Made by a program: the position numbers and the translations under genes. The notes under the pieces were generated by a model. The model did no database searches, had not been told where the DNA came from, and was given only the letters and a program-made list of their open reading frames with translations. This document shows positions 1 to 8,651 of a stretch of DNA of 64,000 nucleotides, one piece after another. The stretch covers positions 127,076 through 191,075 of the forward strand of contig JAKSMI010000003.1 of NCBI GenBank assembly GCA_024400635.1, read 5' to 3'. Source of the stretch: Bacteroidales bacterium. Lineage in GTDB: Bacteria > Bacteroidota > Bacteroidia > Bacteroidales > WCHB1-69. Numbering within the stretch: the stretch's first letter is position 1; the number at the start of each line of letters is the position of its first letter.

Positions 1-177
1 CTGGTAATCTTCTTCGATTTGCGCAGTTTCAGCACCCGAGGCCAGGTTTGCCTGTTGTTCCGCAGCTGCCTGTTCCGCAGCTTCGCGTTGCTTGGCATTT
101 CTATGGGATGTGAAGAAACTAAAGCCCATACAAAGGGCAAAGACGAGGAGTAAACCAATGATTGTATTCTTATCCAT
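1..177 (-). CDS. yidC: Membrane protein insertase YidC, N-terminal fragment
   Basis: The first 59 codons of a leftward gene that runs off the left edge. The start reads MDKNTIIGLLLVFAL, one hydrophobic segment (about residues 5-22), then a short basic stretch and an Ala/Gln/Glu-rich linker. This is the typical beginning of Bacteroidota YidC, where an N-terminal signal anchor leads into a large periplasmic domain before the Oxa1-like insertase core. YidC inserts and folds inner-membrane proteins, with or without SecYEG. The periplasmic and catalytic parts are outside the window. A sigma-ABfr-type -7 box lies about 20 bp upstream, so it appears to have its own promoter. Identification rests on the N-terminus only. 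Confidence 0.85.
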   Translation of the reverse strand, partial: MDKNTIIGLLLVFALCMGFSFFTSHRNAKQREAAEQAAAEQQANLASGAETAQIEEDYQ

Positions 178-196
178 TCAATTAAAAATTAGTCGG

Positions 197-204
197 CAAA
201 GATA
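197..204 (-). promoter_or_regulatory. Bacteroidota -7 promoter box for yidC
   Basis: Reading leftward the bases are TATCTTTG, an exact match to the TAnnTTTG -7 element of Bacteroidota housekeeping promoters, about 20 bp before the yidC start codon. No convincing -33 element was seen. Confidence 0.65.
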
Positions 205-623
205 CAATTTTTTTTCGATTTTTTCTTCTTCAACCTCTTTTCTTTACTTTAAAATTATCCTACCTGATTTTTTTCGCCTCAGTTTGAGCACCTTCTACAC
301 GATAGTGTTCCGTGGGGCATCTGATATAAAAATCTGTGATCTGTGAGCGGTGATCTGAGAGCGGGAATTGGAAAGTTATGGGAAGGTGCGATTTTGTTCT
401 GCCTGAAAGGCGTACGGTTAGTAACCGCTTGCACCGACGTAGGAGGTGCTGCCGGCATTGTGATGATGATGCGGCAGTGTCTGAAAGACACCACAACAAG
501 TAAGCGGGGACGGAGTCCTCGGAGCTGGATGAACCTCTGATGTCCTGGCGCGGCGCGGGGATGAAGGTGCCATGATGGTATCAGGCTGCCGCCGCGCAAT
601 CGACACGCGAGGCCATGACGCGT
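205..623. other. Intergenic region without a recognisable gene
   Basis: The AT-rich part up to about 300 belongs to the yidC upstream region. From about 338 it becomes GC-rich and has a short tandem duplication (GATCTGTGAGCGG at 338-350 and GATCTGAGAGCGG at 352-364). Short open frames exist on both strands, including a leftward one at 418-606 ending in a His-run and Gly/Ser/Tyr residues, but none shows a recognisable domain. I see no tRNA, RNase P, tmRNA or SRP RNA core here. Confidence 0.5.
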
Positions 624-720
624 GCGTTAGGGATTGAAGCGGTTACGAGCCTGCCGCAGGCAGGCGAAGTTTGAGCGGAAAGCCCGACGGCGAGCGTCAG
701 CGAGCCGGAACGCCCTAATC
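624..720. repeat. Putative structured intergenic element
   Basis: A GC-rich block closed by complementary ends, TTAGGG at 627-632 and CCCTAA at 713-718. Inside is a perfect 7-bp hairpin, GCCTGCC (649-655) and GGCAGGC (659-665) with a GCA loop, and a second GC-rich imperfect stem around 685-707 (CGGC...GCCG). It ends just before the promoter of the acyltransferase gene. The compact secondary structure and the contrast with flanking AT-rich DNA suggest a dispersed palindromic repeat or a small structured RNA rather than coding DNA. I cannot assign it to a named family. Confidence 0.45.
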
Positions 721-731
721 GAAAATATTTA

Positions 732-739
732 TATCTTTG
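732..739 (+). promoter_or_regulatory. -7 promoter box for the plsC-like gene
   Basis: TATCTTTG matches TAnnTTTG and lies 74 bp before the ATG at 814. Because it falls inside the longer open frame that begins at 634, it argues that translation starts downstream of it, at 814. Confidence 0.6.
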
Positions 740-813
740 CAGCCCATTTTCAAAATAGTTCCGAAAACGAACACTTCGCAGATCAAGAACAAGTTATTTT
801 AAACCCAAATGTG

Positions 814-2190
814 ATGATAAGTTTTGAAAACATCAACAAGCCGAATTGGAAATACGATGCCATAAGACCGTACATCGAGTTGATGCACAACTTCGTGTTC
901 TACAAGAATTTTTACGTACTGCATCGCGAACGAATTCCACAGGATTGTCCGATAGTGGCCATTTCCAACCATCAGAATGGTTTGAGCGACGCTTTGGGCA
1001 TTCTGTTTACCTTTTCGAAAGACAAACGCCGTCCGGTTTTCATTGCCAGAGGCGACATTTTCAAAAACAGGATTGCGGCCAAAGGCTTACATTTTTTACG
1101 AATCATGCCAGCATTCCGTCGTCAGGATGTTGGTTATGCCAACGTCAAGCACAACGAGGAAATCTTTGACCAATCGGCCAAGATTTTGAATGAAAACGGC
1201 GTGGTTGCACTTTTCCCAGAAGCAGGACATCAAGACCGGCATTTCCTGGGCACCTTCAAGAAAGGCTTTGCCCGCATGGCTTTCCGCGCCGCCGAACTCC
1301 GCAACTTCCAAGATCCTGTCTACGTCCTGCCGATGTCAAACCACTACACCAACTACTTCAGCGTTCAAGGACAGCTCGTCATGACGGTTGGCGAGCCCAT
1401 TGACATTTCCTATCTTTACGACACTTACAAGGAAAATCCTTCTATGGCTCTCAAAACGCTTACCGAAAGGGCCAGAGAAAGCGTGGGAAACTTGATGCTC
1501 GACATCAAGACGAAAGAATACTACGAGGAGTATGAGATGCTTTGCGAGATTTACAGTCGCGAAATGCTTATCAGCGAAGGGAAGGCTTTCAACAATCTCC
1601 CGCTTCAATTGGATGCCAGCAAGCGCATTGTCGCCCGCTTGGAATCACTTGAACAAGAAGAGCCGGGAAAGCACTCCGATTTAATGAAGGAGACTTATCA
1701 ATACATCCGCTCGATAGAGAAATTGCATTTGCGTGACTGGATTTTTGCCAAAAACATGTCGTTTGCAAGTTTCCTGGCAAACCTGCTACTATCCCTGATT
1801 TTAGCGCCCATTGTCATCGTTGGATGGTTGCTTTACTTCATTCCATTCAACGCCAGTCACCTCATCACACGCAAAATCGGAGACCAGATGCTGCACTCCT
1901 CTTTCCACTTTGCCATTTGGACACTTGTCTCCTATCCCATCTGGTTTATAATTTTGTCATTAATCATCGGCTTTACCACGAACTTATGGTGGACGATTCC
2001 CATTTTGTTTGTCGCCTGCCTGCTAACAGTCATTTACTATTTCCGTGGCAGAACATTAATCAAAAAATTATACAACCGCATACGCCGCTTCGTTTTCTGG
2101 TATCGTGGCGACTACCGCTACAAAAATGCTGTCAAAAGTCGAGCCGCCATCGTGGAGATGATGAACGAGATTTGCAAAAATAAATCATAA
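814..2190 (+). CDS. Lysophospholipid acyltransferase family protein (PlsC-like)
   Basis: A 458-residue membrane-associated acyltransferase, probably acting on lysophosphatidate or a related lysolipid with acyl-ACP or acyl-CoA. The catalytic signature NHQNGLSD is at residues 52-59 (His53/Asp59) and the substrate-binding FPEAGHQD motif at 134-141. Both are variants of the NHX4D and FPEG motifs of the PlsC superfamily. The C-terminal third has three or four hydrophobic segments (about 313-340, 360-385, 390-412) followed by a basic tail. The frame stays open back to a TTG at 634, but that part is encoded by the structured element and promoter, so the ATG at 814 is chosen. Its exact lipid substrate cannot be read from sequence. 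Confidence 0.85.
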   Translation: MISFENINKPNWKYDAIRPYIELMHNFVFYKNFYVLHRERIPQDCPIVAISNHQNGLSDALGILFTFSKDKRRPVFIARGDIFKNRIAAKGLHFLRIMPAFRRQDVGYANVKHNEEIFDQSAKILNENGVVALFPEAGHQDRHFLGTFKKGFARMAFRAAELRNFQDPVYVLPMSNHYTNYFSVQGQLVMTVGEPIDISYLYDTYKENPSMALKTLTERARESVGNLMLDIKTKEYYEEYEMLCEIYSREMLISEGKAFNNLPLQLDASKRIVARLESLEQEEPGKHSDLMKETYQYIRSIEKLHLRDWIFAKNMSFASFLANLLLSLILAPIVIVGWLLYFIPFNASHLITRKIGDQMLHSSFHFAIWTLVSYPIWFIILSLIIGFTTNLWWTIPILFVACLLTVIYYFRGRTLIKKLYNRIRRFVFWYRGDYRYKNAVKSRAAIVEMMNEICKNKS

Positions 2191-2194
2191 ATCG

Positions 2195-2225
2195 TTGTTT
2201 TTGTCAAAAAAATGATGTATGTTTG
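2195..2225 (+). promoter_or_regulatory. Promoter for prs (TTG-N20-TATGTTTG)
   Basis: A TTG at 2195-2197 is followed after 20 bp by TATGTTTG (2218-2225), matching the -33/-7 architecture of Bacteroidota promoters, 44 bp before the prs start. Confidence 0.65.
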
Positions 2226-2269
2226 TCATCTCGCAACATAAAAATTAAACATTTAAAAATCAACCTTTT

Positions 2270-3202
2270 ATGAATTCAGAAGTCGCATTAGTTTCGGGTG
2301 GTGCCAACCGAGTTTTGGCAGAAAAGATTGCCGAACACCTCGAAATGCAATTGCTGTCGGTGGATATTCCACACTTTAAAGACGGTGAAATCCAAGTTTA
2401 TTACAATGAAACGATTCGTGGCAAACACGTCTTCATCATTCAGCCAACCTTTGCTCCTGCTGACAACATCATGGAACTTTTGCTGCTCATCGATGCTGCC
2501 AAGCGAGCTTCCGCATACAAGATCATTGCTGTCATTCCTTACTTCGGTTATGCAAGACAAGACCGCAAGGATAAACCCAGAACTTCCATCGGCGCCAAAT
2601 TGATGTGCAACCTGCTTACCGCTGCCGGTGTTGACCGTGTCATCACCATGGACTTGCACGCAGATCAGATTCAAGGATTTTTTGAAATTCCCGTGGACCA
2701 TCTGTTTTCATCAAACGTGTTTTTACCCTATATCAAGAACTTGAATCTCGACAATCTCTGCATCGTTTCTCCCGACACCGGCGGGACAAAACGCGCTTCC
2801 ACATACGCAAAAGCACTGAAATGCGACCTCGCCATTGGTTACAAACAACGTGCTAAGCAAAACGTCGTTGCCGACCTTCAAATCATCGGTGACGTAAAAG
2901 ACAAAAACGTCATCATCGTTGACGATATCATTGATACCGGTGGCACACTCTGCAAAGCCGCAGCCCGCTGCAAAGAAGCTGGCGCAAAACACGTCATGGC
3001 CATGTGCGCCCACGGACTGCTTTCAGGAAGCGGCATGGACAACGTTGAGAATTCCGCAATCGAAAAACTCATCATTACAGACACCATTCCTTTGAAACGC
3101 CCGTCAGAATCCATCGAAGTGGTTTCCGTTGCCGAACTGCTGGCCGATGTTATCCGCAGCGTAATGGATAAGACCTCCATCTCATCACACTTCGATGTCT
3201 AA
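2270..3202 (+). CDS. prs: Ribose-phosphate pyrophosphokinase
   Basis: PRPP synthase transfers the beta,gamma-diphosphate of ATP to ribose 5-phosphate, supplying PRPP for purine, pyrimidine, His, Trp and NAD synthesis in the cytosol. The 310 residues are the usual length. Visible signatures are the metal-binding DLHADQIQGFF segment (about residues 127-137), the RQDRKDKPRTSI flexible loop near 99-110 and the PRPP-binding loop IIVDDIIDTGGT near 214-225. It has its own promoter and is followed 18 bp later by the thiL-like gene, so the two may be co-transcribed. Nothing in the catalytic motifs looks unusual. Confidence 0.97.
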   Translation: MNSEVALVSGGANRVLAEKIAEHLEMQLLSVDIPHFKDGEIQVYYNETIRGKHVFIIQPTFAPADNIMELLLLIDAAKRASAYKIIAVIPYFGYARQDRKDKPRTSIGAKLMCNLLTAAGVDRVITMDLHADQIQGFFEIPVDHLFSSNVFLPYIKNLNLDNLCIVSPDTGGTKRASTYAKALKCDLAIGYKQRAKQNVVADLQIIGDVKDKNVIIVDDIIDTGGTLCKAAARCKEAGAKHVMAMCAHGLLSGSGMDNVENSAIEKLIITDTIPLKRPSESIEVVSVAELLADVIRSVMDKTSISSHFDV

Positions 3203-3220
3203 CATCTAAATTGGCAGAAC

Positions 3221-4258
3221 ATGGATAGGGTTGAAGAAATCAAAGAATTAGGCAAATTTGGTTTAATCAAACTATTGGGTGAAAAATTCGACCACTTCAA
3301 TAGTTCCACCCTTGCTGGCCTCGAAGAAAACGCAGCCGTCATTGCCAACGGCAACAGTGATATGGTGGTAAGCACCAAGTTGTTCGTCGAAAACGCGCAT
3401 TTCGATATGACCTATGTGCCGCTAAAGCATTTAGGCTATAAAACAATAGCCGTTGCTGTCGCAGACATATTGGCGATGAATGCCCTTCCCTATCAAGTCA
3501 TCGTCAACATTGCCATCTCCAACCGCTTTTCGCTGGAAGCCATCAACGAACTGAGTTCCGGAATGCAGTTATGCTGTAGTCGCTACAACATTGATTTGGC
3601 CGGCCTTGACCTGTCGTCGTCGCAAACGGGGCTCATCATCACCATCACCGCCATTGGCGAGGTTGCCGACAATCATCTGACGCAATGCGGCGGCGCCAAA
3701 GAAAACGAACTCATCTGCGTCACGGGTGACCTTGGCGCCGCCTATACCGGCCTCATCCTCCTGGAACGCGAAAAGAAAGTCTTCGAAGTCAACCCCGAAG
3801 AACAACCCAAACTCGACGAATACAGCTATCTGTTGGAACGCCAACTCAAACCAGAGCCCCGCATCGACATCATCAAGAAATTGCAGGAAGCAGACATTCT
3901 GCCCACCAGCATGATCAACGTCAGCGACGGTCTGGCTTCAGCTTTAATCCGCATGTCTCGAGCATCCCAATGCGGCACTGTCATCTTCGAAAACAAACTG
4001 CCCATCGACATGCTGACTTTCAGAACGCTCAAAGATCTGAACATCGTGGCCACCACCATCGCCCTCAACGGCGGCGAAGACTACGAACTGATGTTCACTT
4101 TGGCTCAAAAAGACTACGAAAAACTCAAGACGATTCCGAATGTGTCGGTCATCGGCTACATCAAAGAAGCAGCGGCTGGCAACAACCTCGTCACCAACGA
4201 TGACAGACAAATCGAAATTCGTGCCCAGGGATTTGGAGAGGTAAAATCAGAGAATTGA
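3221..4258 (+). CDS. Divergent ThiL-like (AIR synthase-related) protein
   Basis: A 345-residue protein aligning end to end with Bacteroidota thiamine-monophosphate kinase, which phosphorylates thiamine phosphate to the diphosphate. Conserved landmarks include YVPLKHLGYK (65-74), DLGAAYTGL, the LLERQLKP motif, VSDGLA and ALNGGEDYEL near the C-terminus. However, the ATP/Mg-binding motifs are changed: GDDAAV is EENAAV (35-40), the VSTD aspartate is Lys53 (VSTKLF), and GGDTT is GLDLS (128-132, only Asp130 kept). ThiL needs these aspartates for metal binding, so this copy may be inactive, altered or regulatory. It follows prs by 18 bp. Family assignment is firm; activity is doubtful. Confidence 0.75.
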   Translation: MDRVEEIKELGKFGLIKLLGEKFDHFNSSTLAGLEENAAVIANGNSDMVVSTKLFVENAHFDMTYVPLKHLGYKTIAVAVADILAMNALPYQVIVNIAISNRFSLEAINELSSGMQLCCSRYNIDLAGLDLSSSQTGLIITITAIGEVADNHLTQCGGAKENELICVTGDLGAAYTGLILLEREKKVFEVNPEEQPKLDEYSYLLERQLKPEPRIDIIKKLQEADILPTSMINVSDGLASALIRMSRASQCGTVIFENKLPIDMLTFRTLKDLNIVATTIALNGGEDYELMFTLAQKDYEKLKTIPNVSVIGYIKEAAAGNNLVTNDDRQIEIRAQGFGEVKSEN

Positions 4259-4297
4259 TTGTTATTGTAAGAATTTAAGAAATTAAAATTATACATC

Positions 4298-5545
4298 ATG
4301 ATTAACATTAATGAAAAAAAATTATTAGGCATCAACGGTTCTGGAAGAATCGGCAAGTTAACGATTTGGCATCACCTGCTGTCAAGAAAAGTTGACGGTT
4401 TGGTAGTTAATGTTGGACGTGAAGTCGGCAAACACCTGGAAGACTATATCCAGCAACTCTGCACCGACTCAACCTACGGCAACCTGAGTTACTTCCTCTA
4501 TGGTCGCGCAGGTAAACAGGTGGAAGTTAAAATCATCGACCACGACAAAAACATGATCGAAGTAGATGGTTTCCCTATCAAGCTTTTGATTACCGAACGC
4601 AACCCCCGCAACATCAACTGGAAAGCTGAAGGCGTTCGCGTTGTCGTAGACTGCACCGGTAAATTCCTGGATCCATCTCTTCCCGACAATGAAGGCAAAG
4701 GCAGCATTTTAGGTCACTTGACCGCGGGCGCCGAACACGTTATCGCCAGCGCCCCCTTCAAAATCAAACAGAGTGACTTCAATACCGAAAACACTCCAAC
4801 TTTGATTTACGGCATCAACCACCACTGCTTCGATCCTCAGAAACACCATGTCATCTCTGCGGCCAGCTGTACTACTACGGGCTTGGCTCACATGATTAAG
4901 CCATTGCTCGACAATAAAGAAACCTGCAATGTGTTAACCGCTTCACTGTCAACAGTTCACGCAGCAACCAACACTCAAAACGTTCTTGATGGTGTTCCTA
5001 AAGAAGGTGCTACCGACTTGCGCAAGAACCGCTCGGTTTTGAACAACATTATTTTGTCAACCACGGGCGCCGCCAAAACGCTGGAAAAAGTTATTCCCGA
5101 AACCACACACTTCGGTTTCATGGCCGACTCCATCCGCATCCCGACCCCGTCAGTTTCTCTCATCGCCTTAAACATCACCTTCAACTCTCGTCTCAACGAA
5201 AATGGTGTTCCCTATATCAGCGGTGATTATATCCGCGACATCTATCGCAAAGTTTCAGAAAACGAACAGAAAGGTCTGCTGAAATTCTCAATGCAACAAA
5301 ACGTTTCCATGGACCTGCTGGGAATGCCTGCTGCCATCGTCATCGAAGGTAAGGAAATCCACACCCGTACGGGCTTCATCAAAGTTCCTACCGAAATCTT
5401 GGCAGGCATGGGCATCCACGACATTCCTGAAATCAACATACCTGTCACCCACGCCAAAATCATGGGCTGGTATGACAACGAATTCGGCAGCTACGTTTCC
5501 TGCTTGGGCCGCCTTACCGAACACGTGATTTCAAGCATAGATTAA
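4298..5545 (+). CDS. Glyceraldehyde-3-phosphate dehydrogenase-like protein, long form
   Basis: A 415-residue member of the GAPDH family, which oxidatively phosphorylates glyceraldehyde 3-phosphate with NAD(P) in glycolysis or gluconeogenesis. The catalytic Cys is in SAASCTTTG (Cys191), the partner His in STVHAATNTQ (His221), the TTGAAKTLEKVIPE and RIPTPSVSL motifs follow, and the C-terminus has GWYDNEFGSY. It differs from textbook GAPDH (about 335 residues) by insertions in the first half. It also has NGSGRIGK instead of NGFGRIGR in the nucleotide loop, and SAAS instead of SNAS before the catalytic Cys. It stands alone between thiL-like and feoB. A canonical gap may exist elsewhere; the physiological direction is not known. 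Confidence 0.85.
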   Translation: MININEKKLLGINGSGRIGKLTIWHHLLSRKVDGLVVNVGREVGKHLEDYIQQLCTDSTYGNLSYFLYGRAGKQVEVKIIDHDKNMIEVDGFPIKLLITERNPRNINWKAEGVRVVVDCTGKFLDPSLPDNEGKGSILGHLTAGAEHVIASAPFKIKQSDFNTENTPTLIYGINHHCFDPQKHHVISAASCTTTGLAHMIKPLLDNKETCNVLTASLSTVHAATNTQNVLDGVPKEGATDLRKNRSVLNNIILSTTGAAKTLEKVIPETTHFGFMADSIRIPTPSVSLIALNITFNSRLNENGVPYISGDYIRDIYRKVSENEQKGLLKFSMQQNVSMDLLGMPAAIVIEGKEIHTRTGFIKVPTEILAGMGIHDIPEINIPVTHAKIMGWYDNEFGSYVSCLGRLTEHVISSID

Positions 5546-5631
5546 ATTTAAGAAAATAAGACTTGAGACTTGGACTGTTGATAATTAAACAATCTTGATT
5601 TCTTCGTTTCTTAGTTTCTTAATTAAAAAAA

Positions 5632-8007
5632 ATGACTCTTCGAGATCTGAAAATCGGTCAATGGGGAAAAGTGTTGCAAGTTGGTGGCGACGGCCACGGA
5701 CGGCAACACTTTTTGGATATGGGCATCACCTTAGGAGCCTACATCCAAATGGTGAAGTATGCTCCGATGGGAGATCCCGTTGAACTGAGAATTCACGGCT
5801 ACTCCTTAACCCTTCGGCTGGCCGATGCCGAAAAGATTGAAATAGAGCCTGTCAAGGATCCTTCTCCAGACATGGCCAAAACGACATCTAAAACGACCTA
5901 CGCATCTCCCGATCTCCGCGTGGCGGAAACCTTGCACGAACACAACAGCCACCCAGGCTTTGGCGAGGAAGGCAAATACCACGACAGCACCCACGAACAA
6001 GCGCTGCCCAAAGACACACTGCTCACCTTCGCACTTGTCGGACAACAGAATTGCGGCAAGAGCACGCTTTTCAACCAACTGACGGGCGAAAAACAACACG
6101 TCAGCAATTTCCCTGGCGTCACTCTAGAAAAGAAAGACGGCACCATTCTCGGTCGCGACCACACATTGGTCACCGACTTGCCCGGCTTGTACTCTCTTTC
6201 GCCCTACACTTCCGGAGAGGAAATGTCACGGCAATTCATTCTCAATGAAAAACCTCGCTGCATCATCAATGTTGTAGATGCTTCCAACATAGAACGCCAT
6301 TTGTATTTGACGATGCAATTGATGGAATTGGACATCCCAGTAGTGTTGGCTCTCAACATGATGGATGAACTGAGAAATAACGGTGGATCCATCCGTGTCA
6401 ACGAAATGGAAAAGATTCTCGGCATCCCCGTTGTTCCTATTTCCGCTGCGGAAAACGAAGGCATCGACGAACTTGTTGAACACGCTATCCACGTGGCACG
6501 ATACAAAGAAACTCCCGCCCGCCAAGACTTCTGCGACAAAGATGACCACGGCGGCGCAGTTCACCGCTGCTTGCACAGCATCATGCACCTGGTGGAAGAT
6601 CACGCCGAAAAAGCCAAGCTACCCGTGCGATTCGTGGCAAGCAAACTGGTTGAAGGTGACCATCAGATACTCGAACAGCTGCACCTCAGTCAGAATGAAA
6701 AGGAAATGCTCGAACACATCATCTTGCAAATGGAGGAAGAACGAGGCATCGACCGCGCCGCGGCAATGGCCGACATGCGTTACGCCTTCATCAAAAAATT
6801 AGGCGACAAAGCCATCGTCAAGCCCAACGAAAGCCTCGAATATCGCCGCAGCAAGAAAATCGACCAGATACTAACAGGCAAATGGACAGCCATACCAATT
6901 TTTATCATCACCCTATGCCTCATCATCTGGTTGTCCATTGATGTATTAGGCTCTCCGTTACAAAACTGGCTCGCCATAGGCATACAAGGTCTTTCTGAAA
7001 TCTGCGGCAATGCCCTGGCGAATTGGGGCGCCAGCAAAACACTCATTTCGCTCGTTACCGATGGCATTTTCGGTGGCGTCGGGTGTGTTCTCAGCTTTAT
7101 CCCCATCATCATACTGCTCTTTTTCTTTTTAAGCTTGCTGGAAGACAGCGGCTACATGTCGAGAGTGGCTTTCGTCACCGATAAATTACTACGACGTTTC
7201 GGCCTTTCCGGACGCAGCATCGTTCCTCTGCTGATTGGCTTTGGTTGTTCCGTTCCCGCCGTCATGGCTGCCCGCACCCTTCCCTCTGCCCGCGACCGCC
7301 GCTTAACCATTCTGCTAACCCCGTTTATGAGTTGCAGCGCCAAGATTCCCGTTTACGCCTTCTTCTCCTCCTATTTCTTCCCGAATCACGGCGGCTTGGT
7401 ACTCATCAGTCTCTACCTTTTAGGCATTTTTACAGGACTAATGATTGCCTGGCTGAAAAAAATATTCTCTTCAAAATCGGCAATTTCGCCCTTTGTGATG
7501 GAAATGCCCAACTACCGTCTTCCTAAATTCAAAAACGTATTGCACCTGCTTTGGAGCAAAACCAAAGATTTCCTTCAAAACGCCTTCACCGTCATTTTCA
7601 TTGCCTCTTTGGTAATTTGGGCTTTACAGACTTTTGATTTCACCTTCCACGTTGTGGAAAATGGCGAAGGCAGTATGCTGGCCTGCATTGCCGGATTTAT
7701 CGCTCCGATTTTCAAACCTATGGGTTTAGGCGATTGGCGCATCGTCACGTCCCTGGTCAGCGGCCTGATGGCCAAGGAAAGCGTGGTCGCCACGTTGGAA
7801 GTGCTGGGCGGCGCTTCCATTTTTTCCACACTGACGGCTGTTCCCATGTTGGTTTTCTGCCTGCTTTACACTCCTTGCGTGGCCACGATTACCGCCATCA
7901 AACGCGAATTAGGTGGCAAATGGGCGTTCGGTGTCGTCCTTTTCCAATGCTCTATCGCCTGGCTTTTCTCCTGGATTGCCTTTTTGATTGCCAGTCTGAT
8001 TATTTAG
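5632..8007 (+). CDS. feoB: FeoA-FeoB fusion, ferrous iron transporter
   Basis: A 791-residue inner-membrane Fe(II) transporter with a fused FeoA (SH3-like) domain at residues 1-75. A His-rich linker (about 95-125) leads to the cytosolic GTPase: G1 GQQNCGKS (Lys143), G3 DLPGLYSL, G4 NMMD (near 242) and SAAENEG. After about residue 420 come the FeoB membrane helices with the duplicated Gate motifs (for example PLLIGFGCSVPAVMAAR and a later FCLLYTPCVATI segment). Such FeoA-FeoB fusions are common in this phylum. The G1 loop has GQQN where GxPN is more usual. The 86-bp upstream spacer contains repeated TTTCTT tracts but no clear Fur-box or promoter. Confidence 0.95.
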   Translation: MTLRDLKIGQWGKVLQVGGDGHGRQHFLDMGITLGAYIQMVKYAPMGDPVELRIHGYSLTLRLADAEKIEIEPVKDPSPDMAKTTSKTTYASPDLRVAETLHEHNSHPGFGEEGKYHDSTHEQALPKDTLLTFALVGQQNCGKSTLFNQLTGEKQHVSNFPGVTLEKKDGTILGRDHTLVTDLPGLYSLSPYTSGEEMSRQFILNEKPRCIINVVDASNIERHLYLTMQLMELDIPVVLALNMMDELRNNGGSIRVNEMEKILGIPVVPISAAENEGIDELVEHAIHVARYKETPARQDFCDKDDHGGAVHRCLHSIMHLVEDHAEKAKLPVRFVASKLVEGDHQILEQLHLSQNEKEMLEHIILQMEEERGIDRAAAMADMRYAFIKKLGDKAIVKPNESLEYRRSKKIDQILTGKWTAIPIFIITLCLIIWLSIDVLGSPLQNWLAIGIQGLSEICGNALANWGASKTLISLVTDGIFGGVGCVLSFIPIIILLFFFLSLLEDSGYMSRVAFVTDKLLRRFGLSGRSIVPLLIGFGCSVPAVMAARTLPSARDRRLTILLTPFMSCSAKIPVYAFFSSYFFPNHGGLVLISLYLLGIFTGLMIAWLKKIFSSKSAISPFVMEMPNYRLPKFKNVLHLLWSKTKDFLQNAFTVIFIASLVIWALQTFDFTFHVVENGEGSMLACIAGFIAPIFKPMGLGDWRIVTSLVSGLMAKESVVATLEVLGGASIFSTLTAVPMLVFCLLYTPCVATITAIKRELGGKWAFGVVLFQCSIAWLFSWIAFLIASLII

Positions 8008-8577
8008 CGTATTTTTTCTTTGATTCGGGCGGCCCGGCTTCGCTATCACTCACCGTCACGCCGCCTAATCAGTAAGTATTCAGAACCTTTTCAGTTTTTC
8101 CCTGTCAATGGGTTCGATGGTGAAGACATCGTTGCTGACGTGGATGACGATGATGCCTCTATACGCTTGTCGGTCTCCTGCATCTGGACCGAGATGGCCG
8201 AAATGAATACTTATGCAGTGTGTACGCCACGCTTATAAAATTCCATTGAAAATTTTTATTCCCGCTTCGTTTGAAAGACGATGACCAACTGCCAGACGGG
8301 AGCCAACCGGATTCCCAAGTACATTGTGGGCAAAACACTTATGTGGGAAATTTATAAAAGCGGAAGACTTCACAAAATCCTATCGACAATGAAATTATAT
8401 ATAATTTTGCATTCGTCAATAAAATCATATAGTACAGCGTGAAGTACATATATCGATATCGTTTTGATTGGTGGGCACTATGCTTATTTGCCGCAATTAT
8501 GCTCCCCAACATTGTTTGGTTCCGCTAGTTAAATCTGCATTATTTCATTTATTGTTCTTCTATCAAGATAAATCTTG
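8008..8577. other. Spacer between feoB and the NagB-like gene
   Basis: No intact gene is seen. The left part (8030-8230) is GC-richer and contains a leftward remnant open frame (annotated separately). The right part is AT-rich and leads into the promoter of the next gene. The GC-rich stretch 8030-8070 (GGCGGCCCGG and a complementary-looking GCCG...GGCGG on the other strand) may be a degenerate relative of the structured element at 624-720, but the similarity is weak. Confidence 0.4.
8080..8232 (-). pseudogene. Possible C-terminal gene remnant
   Basis: A 50-codon leftward frame without a start codon, bounded by TAA on its upstream side. It ends VFTIEPIDREKLKRF and contains YRGIIVIHVSND, which has the alternating hydrophobic/charged pattern of a real protein end rather than a random frame. 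The family is not recognised. It may be the tail of a small gene lost from this spacer. Confidence 0.25.
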
Positions 8578-8585
8578 TATCTTTA
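8578..8585 (+). promoter_or_regulatory. Likely -7 box for the NagB/PIG-L fusion gene
   Basis: TATCTTTA (one base off TAnnTTTG) lies 66 bp upstream of the ATG at 8652; a TTG at 8552-8554 sits 23 bp further upstream as a possible -33 element. Confidence 0.45.
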
Positions 8586-8651
8586 CAAAATAAACGAATA
8601 AAAAAAAATTATTTGTAACTAATTACAAATCTGAATTTTATACATATAAAA

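Noticed and set aside
418..606. Leftward 62-codon frame ending with HHHH and Gly/Ser/Tyr residues
   Set aside because: No promoter, ribosome site or recognisable domain, and it lies in GC-rich spacer DNA; kept only as part of the intergenic description.
634..813. N-terminal extension of the plsC-like gene from a TTG codon
   Set aside because: It is encoded by the structured element and contains the promoter box at 732-739; the conserved protein begins at 814.
8020..8238. Forward 72-codon frame in the feoB downstream spacer
   Set aside because: Its translation is not protein-like and it overlaps a more plausible leftward remnant.
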